From positions 1 to 38,406 of the forward strand of contig CAMHNI010000034.1 of NCBI GenBank assembly GCA_946186505.1: 38,406 bases of DNA. Reading direction: 5' to 3'. Both the position numbers and the translations under genes were made by a program. Of this stretch, positions 17,832 to 25,911 are shown piece by piece; position 1 is the stretch's first letter, and each line of letters starts with the position of its first letter. The notes beneath the pieces were generated by a model. It was not told the origin of the DNA and ran no database searches. It was given only the letters and a program-made list of their open reading frames with translations. This stretch comes from an uncultured Prevotellaceae bacterium. GTDB lineage: Bacteria > Bacteroidota > Bacteroidia > Bacteroidales > Bacteroidaceae.

Positions 17832-18890
17832 CAAATGACAGAGCAATAATTTCCCGTCACCATCGCGGAGGTGCATGCCGTTGCCCAGACAATAACGGAA
17901 ATACTTACAGTCCTTACACTCGTCACGATGCATCCACTCACGGTTGCGATATGGATGATATCGGTTTTCCCACACGTCCATGAAGTCATCCTCATAGATA
18001 TTACCCTGATGATAGTCAGCACGCAAGCTCGTGCAAGCACTAATAGAACCGTCGCACAACACTGAGCCAACTGTCACACCCGCTTGACAGGAGAAAAGAC
18101 GATGGCGTACCTCGCCCTCGTAATTGCCTAAAAAGCCCTCACAACCGTAGTCAGCCCTTATTCTCCCTTCCGCGCGCGTACATTTTATATAATCAAAGAG
18201 GCCACGGAATTCGTCATCCGACAGTCTCATCATCGGATCCTGGGCTGCACGCCCCACAGGAAATACCGTAAACAGCCGCCAGCGGCTAACGCCCTTCGCT
18301 ATAAGGAACTCTTTGATATCATCCAATTTCGCATAATTCCGACGCGTAACACAGGTCACAATATCAAATGTAAAACCTTTCGTGGCCACCAGCAAATCTA
18401 TTGCCTGACTCACCATTTGGAAACTCTGCGTATTGCCACGCATCCAATTATGATCATCCTCTAATCCGTCTAAGCTAATAGTCATCGAGTGCATCCCAGC
18501 CCTAAGCAACCCACGGTAACGTTCCGGTGTCAGATGCAGCGCGTTGGTCACCATTCCCCACGGGAACCCACGTTCGTAGATACCTGCACCACACTCCTCT
18601 AAATCACGTCTCATTAGAGGCTCGCCGCCGCTCACCACAACGAATACCTTGTGTGGATCAACCTTACGCGCCACACTGTCCAACACGCCGAAGAAGTCTT
18701 CCTTCGGCATATCGTGTTGCTCAGAAAGCATCTTACAGTCACTGCCACAATGACGACACTTCAGGTCACAACGCAACGTACACTCCCAAAACAGTTGTTG
18801 CAGGGGATGCTCACGGCGTATATTATTCTCATGTTGGCGCCACAGTTCCAAAGCCAGCTTCTTGCGCAGGGTTAACGGTGTTACTTTCAT
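17805..18890 (-). CDS. Radical SAM/SPASM protein of the lipoprotein-associated family (TIGR04133-like)
   Basis: 361 aa from the ATG at 18890 (MKVTPLTLRKKL). The radical SAM cluster motif C41-x3-C45-x2-C48 lies in CTLRCDLKCRHCGSDC, followed by VVVSGGEPLMRRDL. The C-terminal third is a SPASM-type domain for extra iron-sulfur clusters, with cysteines in FSCQAGV, LCDGSISAC and the closing CKDCKYFRYCLGN. SPASM enzymes commonly modify peptides or proteins. A small lipoprotein gene lies just upstream, as in the computationally defined Bacteroidota pair TIGR04133/TIGR04134 (recalled, not searched). Substrate and chemistry are unknown. It has its own promoter and is followed by nrdG after 4 nt. Confidence 0.88.
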   Translation of the reverse strand: MKVTPLTLRKKLALELWRQHENNIRREHPLQQLFWECTLRCDLKCRHCGSDCKMLSEQHDMPKEDFFGVLDSVARKVDPHKVFVVVSGGEPLMRRDLEECGAGIYERGFPWGMVTNALHLTPERYRGLLRAGMHSMTISLDGLEDDHNWMRGNTQSFQMVSQAIDLLVATKGFTFDIVTCVTRRNYAKLDDIKEFLIAKGVSRWRLFTVFPVGRAAQDPMMRLSDDEFRGLFDYIKCTRAEGRIRADYGCEGFLGNYEGEVRHRLFSCQAGVTVGSVLCDGSISACTSLRADYHQGNIYEDDFMDVWENRYHPYRNREWMHRDECKDCKYFRYCLGNGMHLRDGDGKLLLCHLKRIEKLKD

Positions 18891-18907
18891 GTCATGCAAG
18901 TCTGCTG

Positions 18908-18939
18908 CAAAATTACTGCTTTTATTTCTATCTTCCAAA
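18908..18939 (-). promoter_or_regulatory. Consensus promoter of the radical SAM gene
   Basis: Minus-strand TTTG (18936-18939), 20-nt spacer, TAATTTTG (18908-18915), 17 nt before the ATG at 18890. It would let rSAM-nrdG-ruvB be transcribed independently of the upstream lipoprotein gene. Confidence 0.7.
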
Positions 18940-18987
18940 AATAAAACCAAAAATATTCGCCGGTTCCCTATCGTGAGTCAAGAGAGG

Positions 18988-19455
18988 CTACAGCCTTTTC
19001 TTCAGCTTGACAACAGGCTGCACCTCAAACTTTCCTTCGGACCAGCCATGCCCCTGTTCTGTCTGCTGCCGTTCCATGTCATCTATGGCGATTGTGTCGT
19101 TGATGTACTCACCCTTAGTGTCCCCAACGACAAGTTTGATGTCACGACAACCTAAATAGAACCTCGTTGTCATTTGGAATTTTCCACTCGAATCTGTTGT
19201 CGTAGAGTCTATGCCATAGACATACTCAGGATGGTCTTCAGAAATCTCCTTCAGAACAGCTTTTGCTCCATCAATGGGGACATCATCCTCGTCAGTAACC
19301 TGACCTTTGATTACGAAATCTGTGTATGGCGTACCATACTCCACCGGAATTACGCCATATTCGTCCTCACCAATAGAATTGCACGACCCGAAGCCCAACA
19401 TCGTCAGTAATGTCATCAGAACATGGTTATACCAATGATAAAATCTTACTTTCAT
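18988..19455 (-). CDS. Radical SAM-associated putative lipoprotein (TIGR04134-like)
   Basis: 155 aa. The signal peptide ends in a lipobox with acylated C25 (LGFGSC), so the protein is membrane-anchored. Then come an acidic stretch (EDEYGVIPVEYGTPYTDF), a beta-sandwich-like region (VIKGQVTDEDDVPIDGAKAVL, about 50-120) similar to carboxypeptidase-regulatory/Ig folds, one internal cysteine (about 102, YLGCRDI), and a polar end rich in Glu, Gln and Lys. The EYGTPY motif and KGxVTDxxxxPIxGA pattern are typical of lipoproteins paired with this radical SAM family. It is the likely substrate or partner of the enzyme, by gene pairing only. 97 nt separate the two genes. Confidence 0.8.
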   Translation of the reverse strand: MKVRFYHWYNHVLMTLLTMLGFGSCNSIGEDEYGVIPVEYGTPYTDFVIKGQVTDEDDVPIDGAKAVLKEISEDHPEYVYGIDSTTTDSSGKFQMTTRFYLGCRDIKLVVGDTKGEYINDTIAIDDMERQQTEQGHGWSEGKFEVQPVVKLKKRL

Positions 19456-19513
19456 GACTTATCTAACTTTTAATTCTCTTTCTATAATAACTCCAAAACA
19501 TAGAATTCTTGCA

Positions 19514-20830
19514 TCACAAAGTGTTAATAAGCTTTAACCTATACCACACGGTCTGAATGAGTCCCCGCATGGCAAGATAGACGACCTGAGCCAACCAAAG
19601 ACCATGATTACCCCAAAAACCGACGGTAACCGCATAGATGCAGAAGAACAGCAAGGCCGCTACAGCCGATGCGACGAGCATGCCACGAGTGGCAGTAAGT
19701 CCAACGAATACACCATCCCATATGAAGGCCATACAGCCAGCAGCAGGGATGAGCCAAGCCCACCCGATGTATTGACGTGCAGTCTGCGCCACCTGAAGTT
19801 CATCGGTCAACAGATTGATAATACCCATCCCGCACAGGATATATATTACGGTATAAGCAACAGTCACTACCGTCATCCAACCAAACAGCCGCCGTAAAGT
19901 CCCGCAGAACGCATCGCGATTATGGGCACCGTAAAGCCGTCCACAAAGAGCTTCACCAGCATATGCGAAACCATCCATGAAATATGAGAAAAAAAGGTAA
20001 AACTGTAGCATGACCGTGTTCACTGACAGGATGACAGCCCCTTGACGAGCACCAGCTGAGGTAAAAAACAGGTTGACGGCCACAAGGAAGAGCGTACGGA
20101 GGAAAATGTCACGGTTAACAGAATAACCGTCTCCATATCCAATAGTTCTCTGCAAAGAGAAAAACTGTCGGACAGACCAAAATCTTCGAAATAAGCACCC
20201 GTAATACTTTACCAACAAGCCCACAGCCACCAACAGACCAGCATACTGAGCAATGACGGTGCCGAAAGCAACACCCTCGATTTTCATTCCAAACCCATAG
20301 ACAAGCGTCAATGATGCCAGTATGTTCACGACATTCTGCATGATACTGACAAACATCGGAATGCGCGTATTTTGCATACCGACAAACCACCCCATGAGAC
20401 AGAAAAGTCCTAACGAGGCTGGTGCGCCCCAGATTACAATATAATAATAAGTGGCGGCAATGGGCGCAACATCCGCAGTAGGCCCAATGAGCAAGAACAT
20501 GAGCCACCTCAGCGGCACTTGCAAGACTATCAGCGCAATGGCCATTGTCAAAGCAAGTTTGGCCGAACGTACCAATATTTTTGTGACTTCGGCCAAATCG
20601 CGCCGTCCCAAAGCTTGCGACGTCATGCCGCTGGTTCCCATACGCAGGAAGCCAAATAGCCAATAGACAAGATTGAACACCATGGACCCGACGGCGACTG
20701 CACCAATGTAAATGGCGCTGCCCATATGTCCAACGATGGCCACGTCAATCATGCCCAACAGCGGAACTGTGATATTCGACACTATCGAGGGGAGGGCAAT
20801 CTGTAGAATCTGGCGGTCACGTAGGTTCAT
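19514..20830 (-). CDS. MATE-family multidrug/metabolite efflux transporter (DinF type)
   Basis: 438 aa, about 12 membrane segments in two homologous halves, starting at the ATG at 20830 (MNLRDRQILQIALPSIVSN). Typical MATE features are the N-terminal ALPSI, a VAIVGHMG segment in TM1-2, MGTSGMTSQALGRRD after TM2, and the second-half YFMDGFAYAGEALCGRLYGA. Family members export cationic compounds using Na+ or H+; the substrate is unknown. A TATCTTTG -7 box at 20840-20847 places the transcription start only a few nt from the ATG. The lipoprotein gene lies 58 nt downstream and could be reached by read-through. Confidence 0.92.
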   Translation of the reverse strand: MNLRDRQILQIALPSIVSNITVPLLGMIDVAIVGHMGSAIYIGAVAVGSMVFNLVYWLFGFLRMGTSGMTSQALGRRDLAEVTKILVRSAKLALTMAIALIVLQVPLRWLMFLLIGPTADVAPIAATYYYIVIWGAPASLGLFCLMGWFVGMQNTRIPMFVSIMQNVVNILASLTLVYGFGMKIEGVAFGTVIAQYAGLLVAVGLLVKYYGCLFRRFWSVRQFFSLQRTIGYGDGYSVNRDIFLRTLFLVAVNLFFTSAGARQGAVILSVNTVMLQFYLFFSYFMDGFAYAGEALCGRLYGAHNRDAFCGTLRRLFGWMTVVTVAYTVIYILCGMGIINLLTDELQVAQTARQYIGWAWLIPAAGCMAFIWDGVFVGLTATRGMLVASAVAALLFFCIYAVTVGFWGNHGLWLAQVVYLAMRGLIQTVWYRLKLINTL

Positions 20831-20839
20831 TTATGACTG

Positions 20840-20847
20840 CAAAGATA
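20840..20847 (-). promoter_or_regulatory. -7 box of the MATE gene, 9 nt before the ATG
   Basis: Minus-strand TATCTTTG fits TAnnTTTG. The -33 side is weak. The leader would be only a few nucleotides. Confidence 0.5.
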
Positions 20848-20983
20848 CAAACTTTCTGCCAATTACAGAAAGAAAGAAGGAAATAAAAAGACAGTGGAAA
20901 TCGCTTGCTGATTCCAGAATAATTGCGGGCAAACGTTGGCTAAGGGGTGCCCGAAGGTAGAGAAAGGCGGTGGGTTGTAAATG

Positions 20984-21064
20984 AATTCTCGAGAGAATTC
21001 AGACGAAAGGCGGCACCTTTCGGGGTGAAAAGTGCCGGGTTCCACTCAAATTCTCTCGAGAATT
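20984..21064. repeat. Nested inverted repeats between pgeF and the MATE gene
   Basis: Two copies of a 16-nt near-palindrome, AATTCTCGAGAGAATT (20984-20999) and its exact reverse complement (21049-21064), form an outer inverted repeat. Between them lie two hairpins that cannot form together: CGAAAGG/CCTTTCG (21004-21010, 21016-21022) and an 11-bp stem with one mismatch, CGGCACCTTTC/GAAAAGTGCCG (21011-21021, 21027-21037). The rest of the 251-nt gap shows only the MATE promoter and a GCAAACGTTGGC element (20929-20940), one base from the core of the frd palindrome. Confidence 0.7.
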
Positions 21065-21081
21065 AAAGAACAATCCTGCCG

Positions 21082-21882
21082 TTATTTGCTGATGATACCC
21101 GTGAAGATGCGGCCAGAATTGATGCCGAGGCGACGGGCGGAGAAATAGTCGGCTGATTGCCGGAATGTGCAGACGGGAGAAACAGTGATGGAGGACGCAG
21201 CGACGCCTGATGCCAGCAGCTGCTGACGGTTGCACTCAGGCAGGTCGATGTGCCACTTCTCTTGATGGCTTATAGGGTTTTCTTGTCGGCAGCTGATGGA
21301 GGACATCGCGAAGTCTGACTGCTCAAAAACTTGGTAAACCTCGTCGCCCACCTCGAAGCTGTCAAGATGGATGCCGGGACCTATCTGCGCCCTAATTTGC
21401 TCCGGACGTGTGCCGTAAGCTGCTGTCATCTCAGCGACAGCCTTCTCGGCTATACGTGCGACGGTGCCCCGCCAGCCGGCGTGGATGGCACAAACGGCAT
21501 GACGGCCCTCATCGTAGAGCAATATGGGTATGCAGTCGGCTGTTGACACACCGATGCACACGCCCTTCACATCCGTCATCAGCGCATCACAGCCCTCCAG
21601 CGCTTCGCTTCTCTGTTCCCCGGTCATCGACAATAGTGCCTCGTCAACACGAACCGCCCTTGTCAGATGCACCTGATGGGGCATCAGCAGACAGTCGTCA
21701 CTGATGCCTAACAGTGCGCATAAGGCCTCACGGTTCTTGCGGATACACGTCACGTCGTCGCCGCAATAGCGGTTGATATTGAAAGTCGCATAGCAGCCCG
21801 TGCTATAACCTCCGTGTCGCATTGTGCTGAAAGCCGTCACTTTTTCCCCCAAGTCGTAGAACTCCAGTTGCGGTATTTCCAT
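21082..21882 (-). CDS. pgeF: Peptidoglycan editing factor PgeF / multicopper polyphenol oxidase family (YfiH, laccase domain)
   Basis: 266 aa from the ATG at 21882 (MEIPQLEFYDLG); an in-frame TTG at 21903 is less likely because it lies in the promoter. Conserved metal-site motifs are MPHQVH, STADCIPIL and HAIHAGWRGT-like CAIHAGWRGT, then a late CTFRQSADYFSARR. YfiH in E. coli corrects wrongly made peptidoglycan precursors, and relatives show purine nucleoside phosphorylase or deaminase activity; which applies here cannot be told. A TAATTTTG -7 box sits at 21901-21908. Confidence 0.92.
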   Translation of the reverse strand: MEIPQLEFYDLGEKVTAFSTMRHGGYSTGCYATFNINRYCGDDVTCIRKNREALCALLGISDDCLLMPHQVHLTRAVRVDEALLSMTGEQRSEALEGCDALMTDVKGVCIGVSTADCIPILLYDEGRHAVCAIHAGWRGTVARIAEKAVAEMTAAYGTRPEQIRAQIGPGIHLDSFEVGDEVYQVFEQSDFAMSSISCRQENPISHQEKWHIDLPECNRQQLLASGVAASSITVSPVCTFRQSADYFSARRLGINSGRIFTGIISK

Positions 21883-21917
21883 ATATAGCTGATTTGCATG
21901 CAAAATTACTAATTATT

Positions 21918-21948
21918 TTTGTTAATTAGAAAATAATACGTATCTTTG
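21918..21948 (+). promoter_or_regulatory. Consensus promoter of the DUF2461 gene
   Basis: TTTG (21918-21921), 19-nt spacer, TATCTTTG (21941-21948), 31 nt before the ATG at 21980. It is back-to-back with the pgeF -7 box at 21901-21908. Confidence 0.75.
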
Positions 21949-21979
21949 TCCCCAAAAGGTACGAAAAAACGTGTTATCA

Positions 21980-22705
21980 ATGGATCAGAAGAGAATATTG
22001 AAGTTCCTGCGTCAGGTGATGGCCAACAACAACCGCGAGTGGTTTCAGCAGCACAAGAAGGAGTACGAGGCCGTCAGGGCCGAGTTTGAACGGGGTGTGC
22101 AGCAGGCACTGGAGCGGATTGTGACGTTCGACCCTGAGATTGCCCACGTGCAGGTGAAGGACTGCACCTACCGTTTCTATCGCGACACGAGATTCTCGGC
22201 CGACAAGTCGCCGTACAAAAACCACCTCGGTGCCTATATCAACGCCAAGAGCAAGAAGGCGCTGAGGGGCGGCTACTACATCCATCTGGAGCCCGACCAC
22301 TGTCTGCTGGCTGTTGGCAACTACTGGTTGCCGACGAGCATTCTGACTTCGTGCCGCAACGAGATGATGGCGAACACGGCTGAGTGGCTCAAGTGCGTTG
22401 AGAGCGAGGAGTTCCTGAGATACTTCGGCAGCGACGAGGCCACAAGTATCGACTCTCCGACGGACATCGACAGCTGGGACCAACCGCAGGGTTTCGGACT
22501 GGCGAAGCTGAAGACATGCCCCTCAGGCTTCCCGAAAGACTGGCCGCACGTAAACTACCTGCGTCTGAAAGACTACTGCTGTTGGCACGCCGTCCCGGAG
22601 ACATTCTTCGAGGGCGACGGCTGGTTGGACGAGATGGAACGCATGTTCCGCGCCGCCAAGCCGATGATGGAATTTATGAACAGCGTGATAGACGACTACG
22701 AATAG
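21980..22705 (+). CDS. DUF2461 family protein
   Basis: 241 aa, cytoplasmic. The start is ATG at 21980 (MDQKRILKFL); a GTG at 21971 is in frame but less likely. The family (TIGR02453/DUF2461) is recognised from NNREWFQQHKKEYEAVRAEFE near the N-terminus, the CTYRFYRDTRFSADKSPYKNHLGAY block (about 58-82) and GGYYIHLEPDHCLLAVGNYWLP. The function is unknown. It has its own promoter and terminator, so it is monocistronic. Confidence 0.92.
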   Translation: MDQKRILKFLRQVMANNNREWFQQHKKEYEAVRAEFERGVQQALERIVTFDPEIAHVQVKDCTYRFYRDTRFSADKSPYKNHLGAYINAKSKKALRGGYYIHLEPDHCLLAVGNYWLPTSILTSCRNEMMANTAEWLKCVESEEFLRYFGSDEATSIDSPTDIDSWDQPQGFGLAKLKTCPSGFPKDWPHVNYLRLKDYCCWHAVPETFFEGDGWLDEMERMFRAAKPMMEFMNSVIDDYE

Positions 22706-22756
22706 ACACTGTGGAGGCAGGCACGACAGGATGTCAGTAGCGTCCAAAATGATAGA

Positions 22757-22794
22757 AGAATCGTCTAAACCGTACGGTTTAGACGATTTTTCTT
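22757..22794 (+). terminator. Rho-independent terminator, 30-nt perfect palindrome
   Basis: Positions 22759-22788 are a perfect palindrome (AATCGTCTAAACCGT and its reverse complement) followed by TTTCTTT. It ends DUF2461 transcription and lies immediately before the next promoter. Confidence 0.85.
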
Positions 22795-22824
22795 TGGTGT
22801 ATTATAGATTAATTTGTACCTTTG
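22793..22824 (+). promoter_or_regulatory. Consensus promoter of the five-repeat secreted protein
   Basis: TTTG (22793-22796), 20-nt spacer, TACCTTTG (22817-22824), giving a leader of about 50 nt before the ATG at 22881. The -33 box touches the T-run of the preceding terminator. Confidence 0.75.
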
Positions 22825-22880
22825 TCTCATCGTTTGCAACAATAACCATTAACAATATTATTCTCTAAAACTACATTACA

Positions 22881-25325
22881 ATGATGAAAAATTACATGAG
22901 AAGTCTGCTTGCAACCTTGGTATGTCTCTTTGTCGGCATACAGGCACAGGCACAGTTCACGGGTACCGTCACTCAGTACCCTACGACAAACTACGCCAAT
23001 TCGCCCGCCACATTCTCGTTGACGGAGGTGGCAAAGGCACTCGACACCGAAGCTGCCACACTGGCTGACACGTTCAACCAATGGCAGGAAGCTGAAGCAT
23101 GGGAGGGCGAGAACCTCTTCTGGCTCATTGGCGGCGACGGCACTGCTACCGACGAGCCCACTGCCGACGGCAAGGGATTCTGGATGACAACCGACGGCGA
23201 GCGCATCGCGTATGGCGAGGGAGCAGTGTGGTTCGCCTTCGGCGTTGCCGATGCCGAGGCTGACGTGTTCAACATCAACTGCGGACAGATGCCTAACGCC
23301 ATGCAACCCGGCGACAAAGGCAAGGCAAAGTTCCAGCTGCGGTTCAATGGCAAGACGGCTGACTTCGAGATTGAGCTCAGTGTCATCGCGAAGCCTACTT
23401 ACGACATTCCCGAGCCCACATTGACTTGGAAGGAACTGGACATCGTAGCCGAGCTGACCGTTGACACCGACCTGAAACTCAGAGGAACGGCTAAGCCCGA
23501 GGTCAACCTTACCGAGGCGCTGGCGAAGTTGGGTATTGAGAGTATGGACTTCGTGGCCGATGAACTGGAGAACCTGCTTTATGCCACTCAGTACTATCTG
23601 ACCGATGACGTGGCCTTAGGCGGCATGAAGAGCGACACGCTGACCAACACCTCTACGGCTTACGCACCTGGCTTCTGGCTGTGTGCAGTGAGCGACAGCG
23701 AGGGCAATCAGACTAATGAGTGCTGTGCAGCACCATACGACGGTTCCGACCACTTCTACGTGCAGCTCTTCAGCTTCAACGCCGAGAGCGGCGTCATGAG
23801 CTGCGAACTGGGTCAGATGGCCAATAACCTAAAGGAAGGCCAGCAGTATTACACCTACTTATATATAGTTTATGGCAACAAGGCCATCAGCATACGCTAC
23901 AACCTAAACGTCATCGAGTCAAACTTAGGAACGCTGGAAGACTATGAGAAGGCGGGCGAGAAGACCATTGAAGTGGAGATGGAGGCAAAGACCGATGGTG
24001 ACTACAGCACGAAGGACTTCACCATTGGCATCGATGACATCGTAGCCGCCCTGGGATGCGAGAAGAGCGAAATCGAGTTCTGGGCCTGCCGAGATGACAT
24101 TACCTTCACCGACAAGAACCAGGAAGGCGTAGGCTACTGGTTCAATCGTGAGGGCTATGTCGTAGATTGGGGCGAGACAGCTATGGCTTACGTCACGCCG
24201 ACTGAAGACGACTGGTCGAAGTTCGGCATCGGACAGTACCCCGGACACCTGACGGTTGGCGACGAGATGACTGCCAGCCTCTACTTCCTCGGCAACGGCA
24301 AGTACTATAAGCTGTCTGTACACCTGACAGTTGTGGAGAAAAAGATTGTTGAGGGTGGTTTCCAAAACGTAGCCCAGCGCTCATACAGTGTCCAGCAGAC
24401 ACCCAAGGCATACGTATGGACCAGTGCCGAAGGCATGACCCACGAAATTCCAGAAGCATGGATTGAGGAGAATATAGGAACCTCAGACTGGGTAGTCTAT
24501 GGACTGGACGCACTCAATGAGGACGGCACTGAAAAGGAAGGCAACGCCAAATATACCAAGACATACACCTGCACACCGTATCCCGGTTTCTGGCTGAGTG
24601 CTGACGGCCGCAACAACGGCTGGAACGCCAACGCACGCATCGGCATCACGGCCAAAGCCCCCGAGGGCGGCTTCGCACTGATGCAATACGAGGGCGACGT
24701 TTGCCAGATTGGCGATGTGTTCAAGACCCAGCTCTTCTTTGTCAACGAGGAGAACGGCAAGATGGTGACGTTCAACTTTACCTTCAGCATCGTAGCCGAG
24801 GTTATTGAGGCCGAGGTGGTGGGTACTGAAGAGCTTGTCCTGCCCGTGAGCGACAAGGATGCCAGTATTGCCATTGACCTGACAAAGGCTTCTGAGGCCT
24901 TGGGCGTCAGCGTGGAAGAACTGATAAACGGCAAATACTTGTGTGGCATGACCGAAGGCGGTGTTTACAGCGGAGCATCCTCCGGTGAAGAGGGGTTAGG
25001 ATTCAACAAGGAGGGATTCTTCGATATGGCCAACGGTCCGATATTCATCAGCCTTGAGTACACCGATGGCGTTTCCACGATCGTAACCTTCAACAATGAG
25101 GCAGTAGCCGATGACTTCAACCTGAGTGTGCAGATGTGCTTCCAGGCAGACAACAAGCAGTACGTCTATAACGTGAAGTTCGTTGCGCCATCGGTCTATA
25201 CCGGCATCAAGGACGTTCATGCTCCTGTTGACGGGCGTATCTACGACCTCAGTGGCCGTCAGGTTCGTAAGCCTGCGCACGGACTCTATATCGTGGGCGG
25301 CAAGAAGGTCATTATTGCAAAATAA
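22881..25325 (+). CDS. Secreted protein with five DUF4859-like repeats and a C-terminal sorting-like domain
   Basis: 814 aa with a signal peptide (MMKNYMRSLLATLVCLFVGIQAQAQ). Five repeats of about 115-165 aa follow, at roughly 35-172, 180-350, 365-495, 505-655 and 660-780. Each has an aromatic GFW or GYW turn (KGFWMTTDG, PGFWLCAV, VGYWFNREG, PGFWLSADG, GLGFNKEG) and most a GQ/GD motif (NCGQMPNAMQPGD, GQYPGHLTVGD). The pattern resembles DUF4859, a domain seen in Bacteroidota surface proteins. The end (GRIYDLSGRQVRKPAHGLYIVGGKKVIIAK region) is of the type that guides Bacteroidota proteins through type IX secretion. Function unknown; binding of a surface ligand or glycan is a guess. Confidence 0.75.
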   Translation: MMKNYMRSLLATLVCLFVGIQAQAQFTGTVTQYPTTNYANSPATFSLTEVAKALDTEAATLADTFNQWQEAEAWEGENLFWLIGGDGTATDEPTADGKGFWMTTDGERIAYGEGAVWFAFGVADAEADVFNINCGQMPNAMQPGDKGKAKFQLRFNGKTADFEIELSVIAKPTYDIPEPTLTWKELDIVAELTVDTDLKLRGTAKPEVNLTEALAKLGIESMDFVADELENLLYATQYYLTDDVALGGMKSDTLTNTSTAYAPGFWLCAVSDSEGNQTNECCAAPYDGSDHFYVQLFSFNAESGVMSCELGQMANNLKEGQQYYTYLYIVYGNKAISIRYNLNVIESNLGTLEDYEKAGEKTIEVEMEAKTDGDYSTKDFTIGIDDIVAALGCEKSEIEFWACRDDITFTDKNQEGVGYWFNREGYVVDWGETAMAYVTPTEDDWSKFGIGQYPGHLTVGDEMTASLYFLGNGKYYKLSVHLTVVEKKIVEGGFQNVAQRSYSVQQTPKAYVWTSAEGMTHEIPEAWIEENIGTSDWVVYGLDALNEDGTEKEGNAKYTKTYTCTPYPGFWLSADGRNNGWNANARIGITAKAPEGGFALMQYEGDVCQIGDVFKTQLFFVNEENGKMVTFNFTFSIVAEVIEAEVVGTEELVLPVSDKDASIAIDLTKASEALGVSVEELINGKYLCGMTEGGVYSGASSGEEGLGFNKEGFFDMANGPIFISLEYTDGVSTIVTFNNEAVADDFNLSVQMCFQADNKQYVYNVKFVAPSVYTGIKDVHAPVDGRIYDLSGRQVRKPAHGLYIVGGKKVIIAK

Positions 25326-25327
25326 AA

Positions 25328-25401
25328 CAGCAGTTGCCATTGAAGGAACTGCTGCACTGGCGGTAAGGTGTCGAAGAGCATTCTTCGACACCTTATTTTA
25401 T
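25328..25401 (+). terminator. Tandem hairpins ending the five-repeat gene
   Basis: A first 8-bp hairpin (CAGCAGTT/AACTGCTG, 25328-25354) is followed by a perfect 14-bp stem, TAAGGTGTCGAAGA/TCTTCGACACCTTA (25364-25395), with a 4-nt loop and a TTTTATT run. The second is a standard terminator and also lies just past the convergent ispF stop. Confidence 0.8.
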
Positions 25402-25874
25402 TCATTGGTAATCAGTGCCACGGCGTAGGCAGAGATACCTTCCTCACGACCGGTGAACCCCAACCGCTCGGTGGTGGTGGCCTTGATGCTGATATTGTCC
25501 GGGTCGGTGCCGACAACCTGAGCCAGACACGCCTGCATCGCCGGGATGTGGGGGTTCATCTTGGGCCGCTGAGCACAGATGGTAGCATCGATGTTGACCA
25601 AACGGTACCCCTTGGTGGCTATCAGCTCAATGGTCTTACGGAGTATAATCTTGCTATCCATACCGAGCGTCTCTTCTGACGTGTCGGGGAAGTGGTAGCC
25701 GATGTCGCGCATATTGGCAGCCCCTAACAGGGCATCGCAGATGGCGTGTATCAGCACGTCGGCATCGCTGTGGCCAAGCAAGCCCAGCGAGTGTTCAATC
25801 TTGATGCCGCCCATCCATAGTTCCCGGTCTGGAACAAGCTGGTGGACGTCATATCCAAAACCTACTCTTGTCAT
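25398..25874 (-). CDS. ispF: 2-C-methyl-D-erythritol 2,4-cyclodiphosphate synthase
   Basis: Cytosolic enzyme of the MEP isoprenoid pathway that cyclises CDP-methylerythritol 2-phosphate. 158 aa, normal for the trimeric family. Metal ligands D9 and H11 (GYDVHQL) and H43 (SDADVLIHA) are present, as are the HFPDTSE loop and the C-terminal ATTTERLGFTGREEGISAYAV. The ATG at 25874 is clear. It lies 37 nt after porV and is probably the last gene of the epimerase-PAP2-porU-porV operon. Confidence 0.97.
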   Translation of the reverse strand: MTRVGFGYDVHQLVPDRELWMGGIKIEHSLGLLGHSDADVLIHAICDALLGAANMRDIGYHFPDTSEETLGMDSKIILRKTIELIATKGYRLVNIDATICAQRPKMNPHIPAMQACLAQVVGTDPDNISIKATTTERLGFTGREEGISAYAVALITNE

Positions 25875-25890
25875 AGCATTAGCAAATTAT

Positions 25891-25911
25891 TCACTTTTCA
25901 CCTTTCACTTC
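25891..25911 (-). repeat. 7-bp tandem repeat in the porV-ispF gap
   Basis: On the minus strand, one base after the porV stop, three units of consensus ARGTGAA (AAGTGAA, AGGTGAA, AAGTGAA) run in tandem with a period of 7. Confidence 0.7.

Noticed and set aside
22759..22788. 30-nt perfect palindrome as an operator
   Set aside because: It is followed by a T-rich run right after a gene end, so a terminator explains it better.
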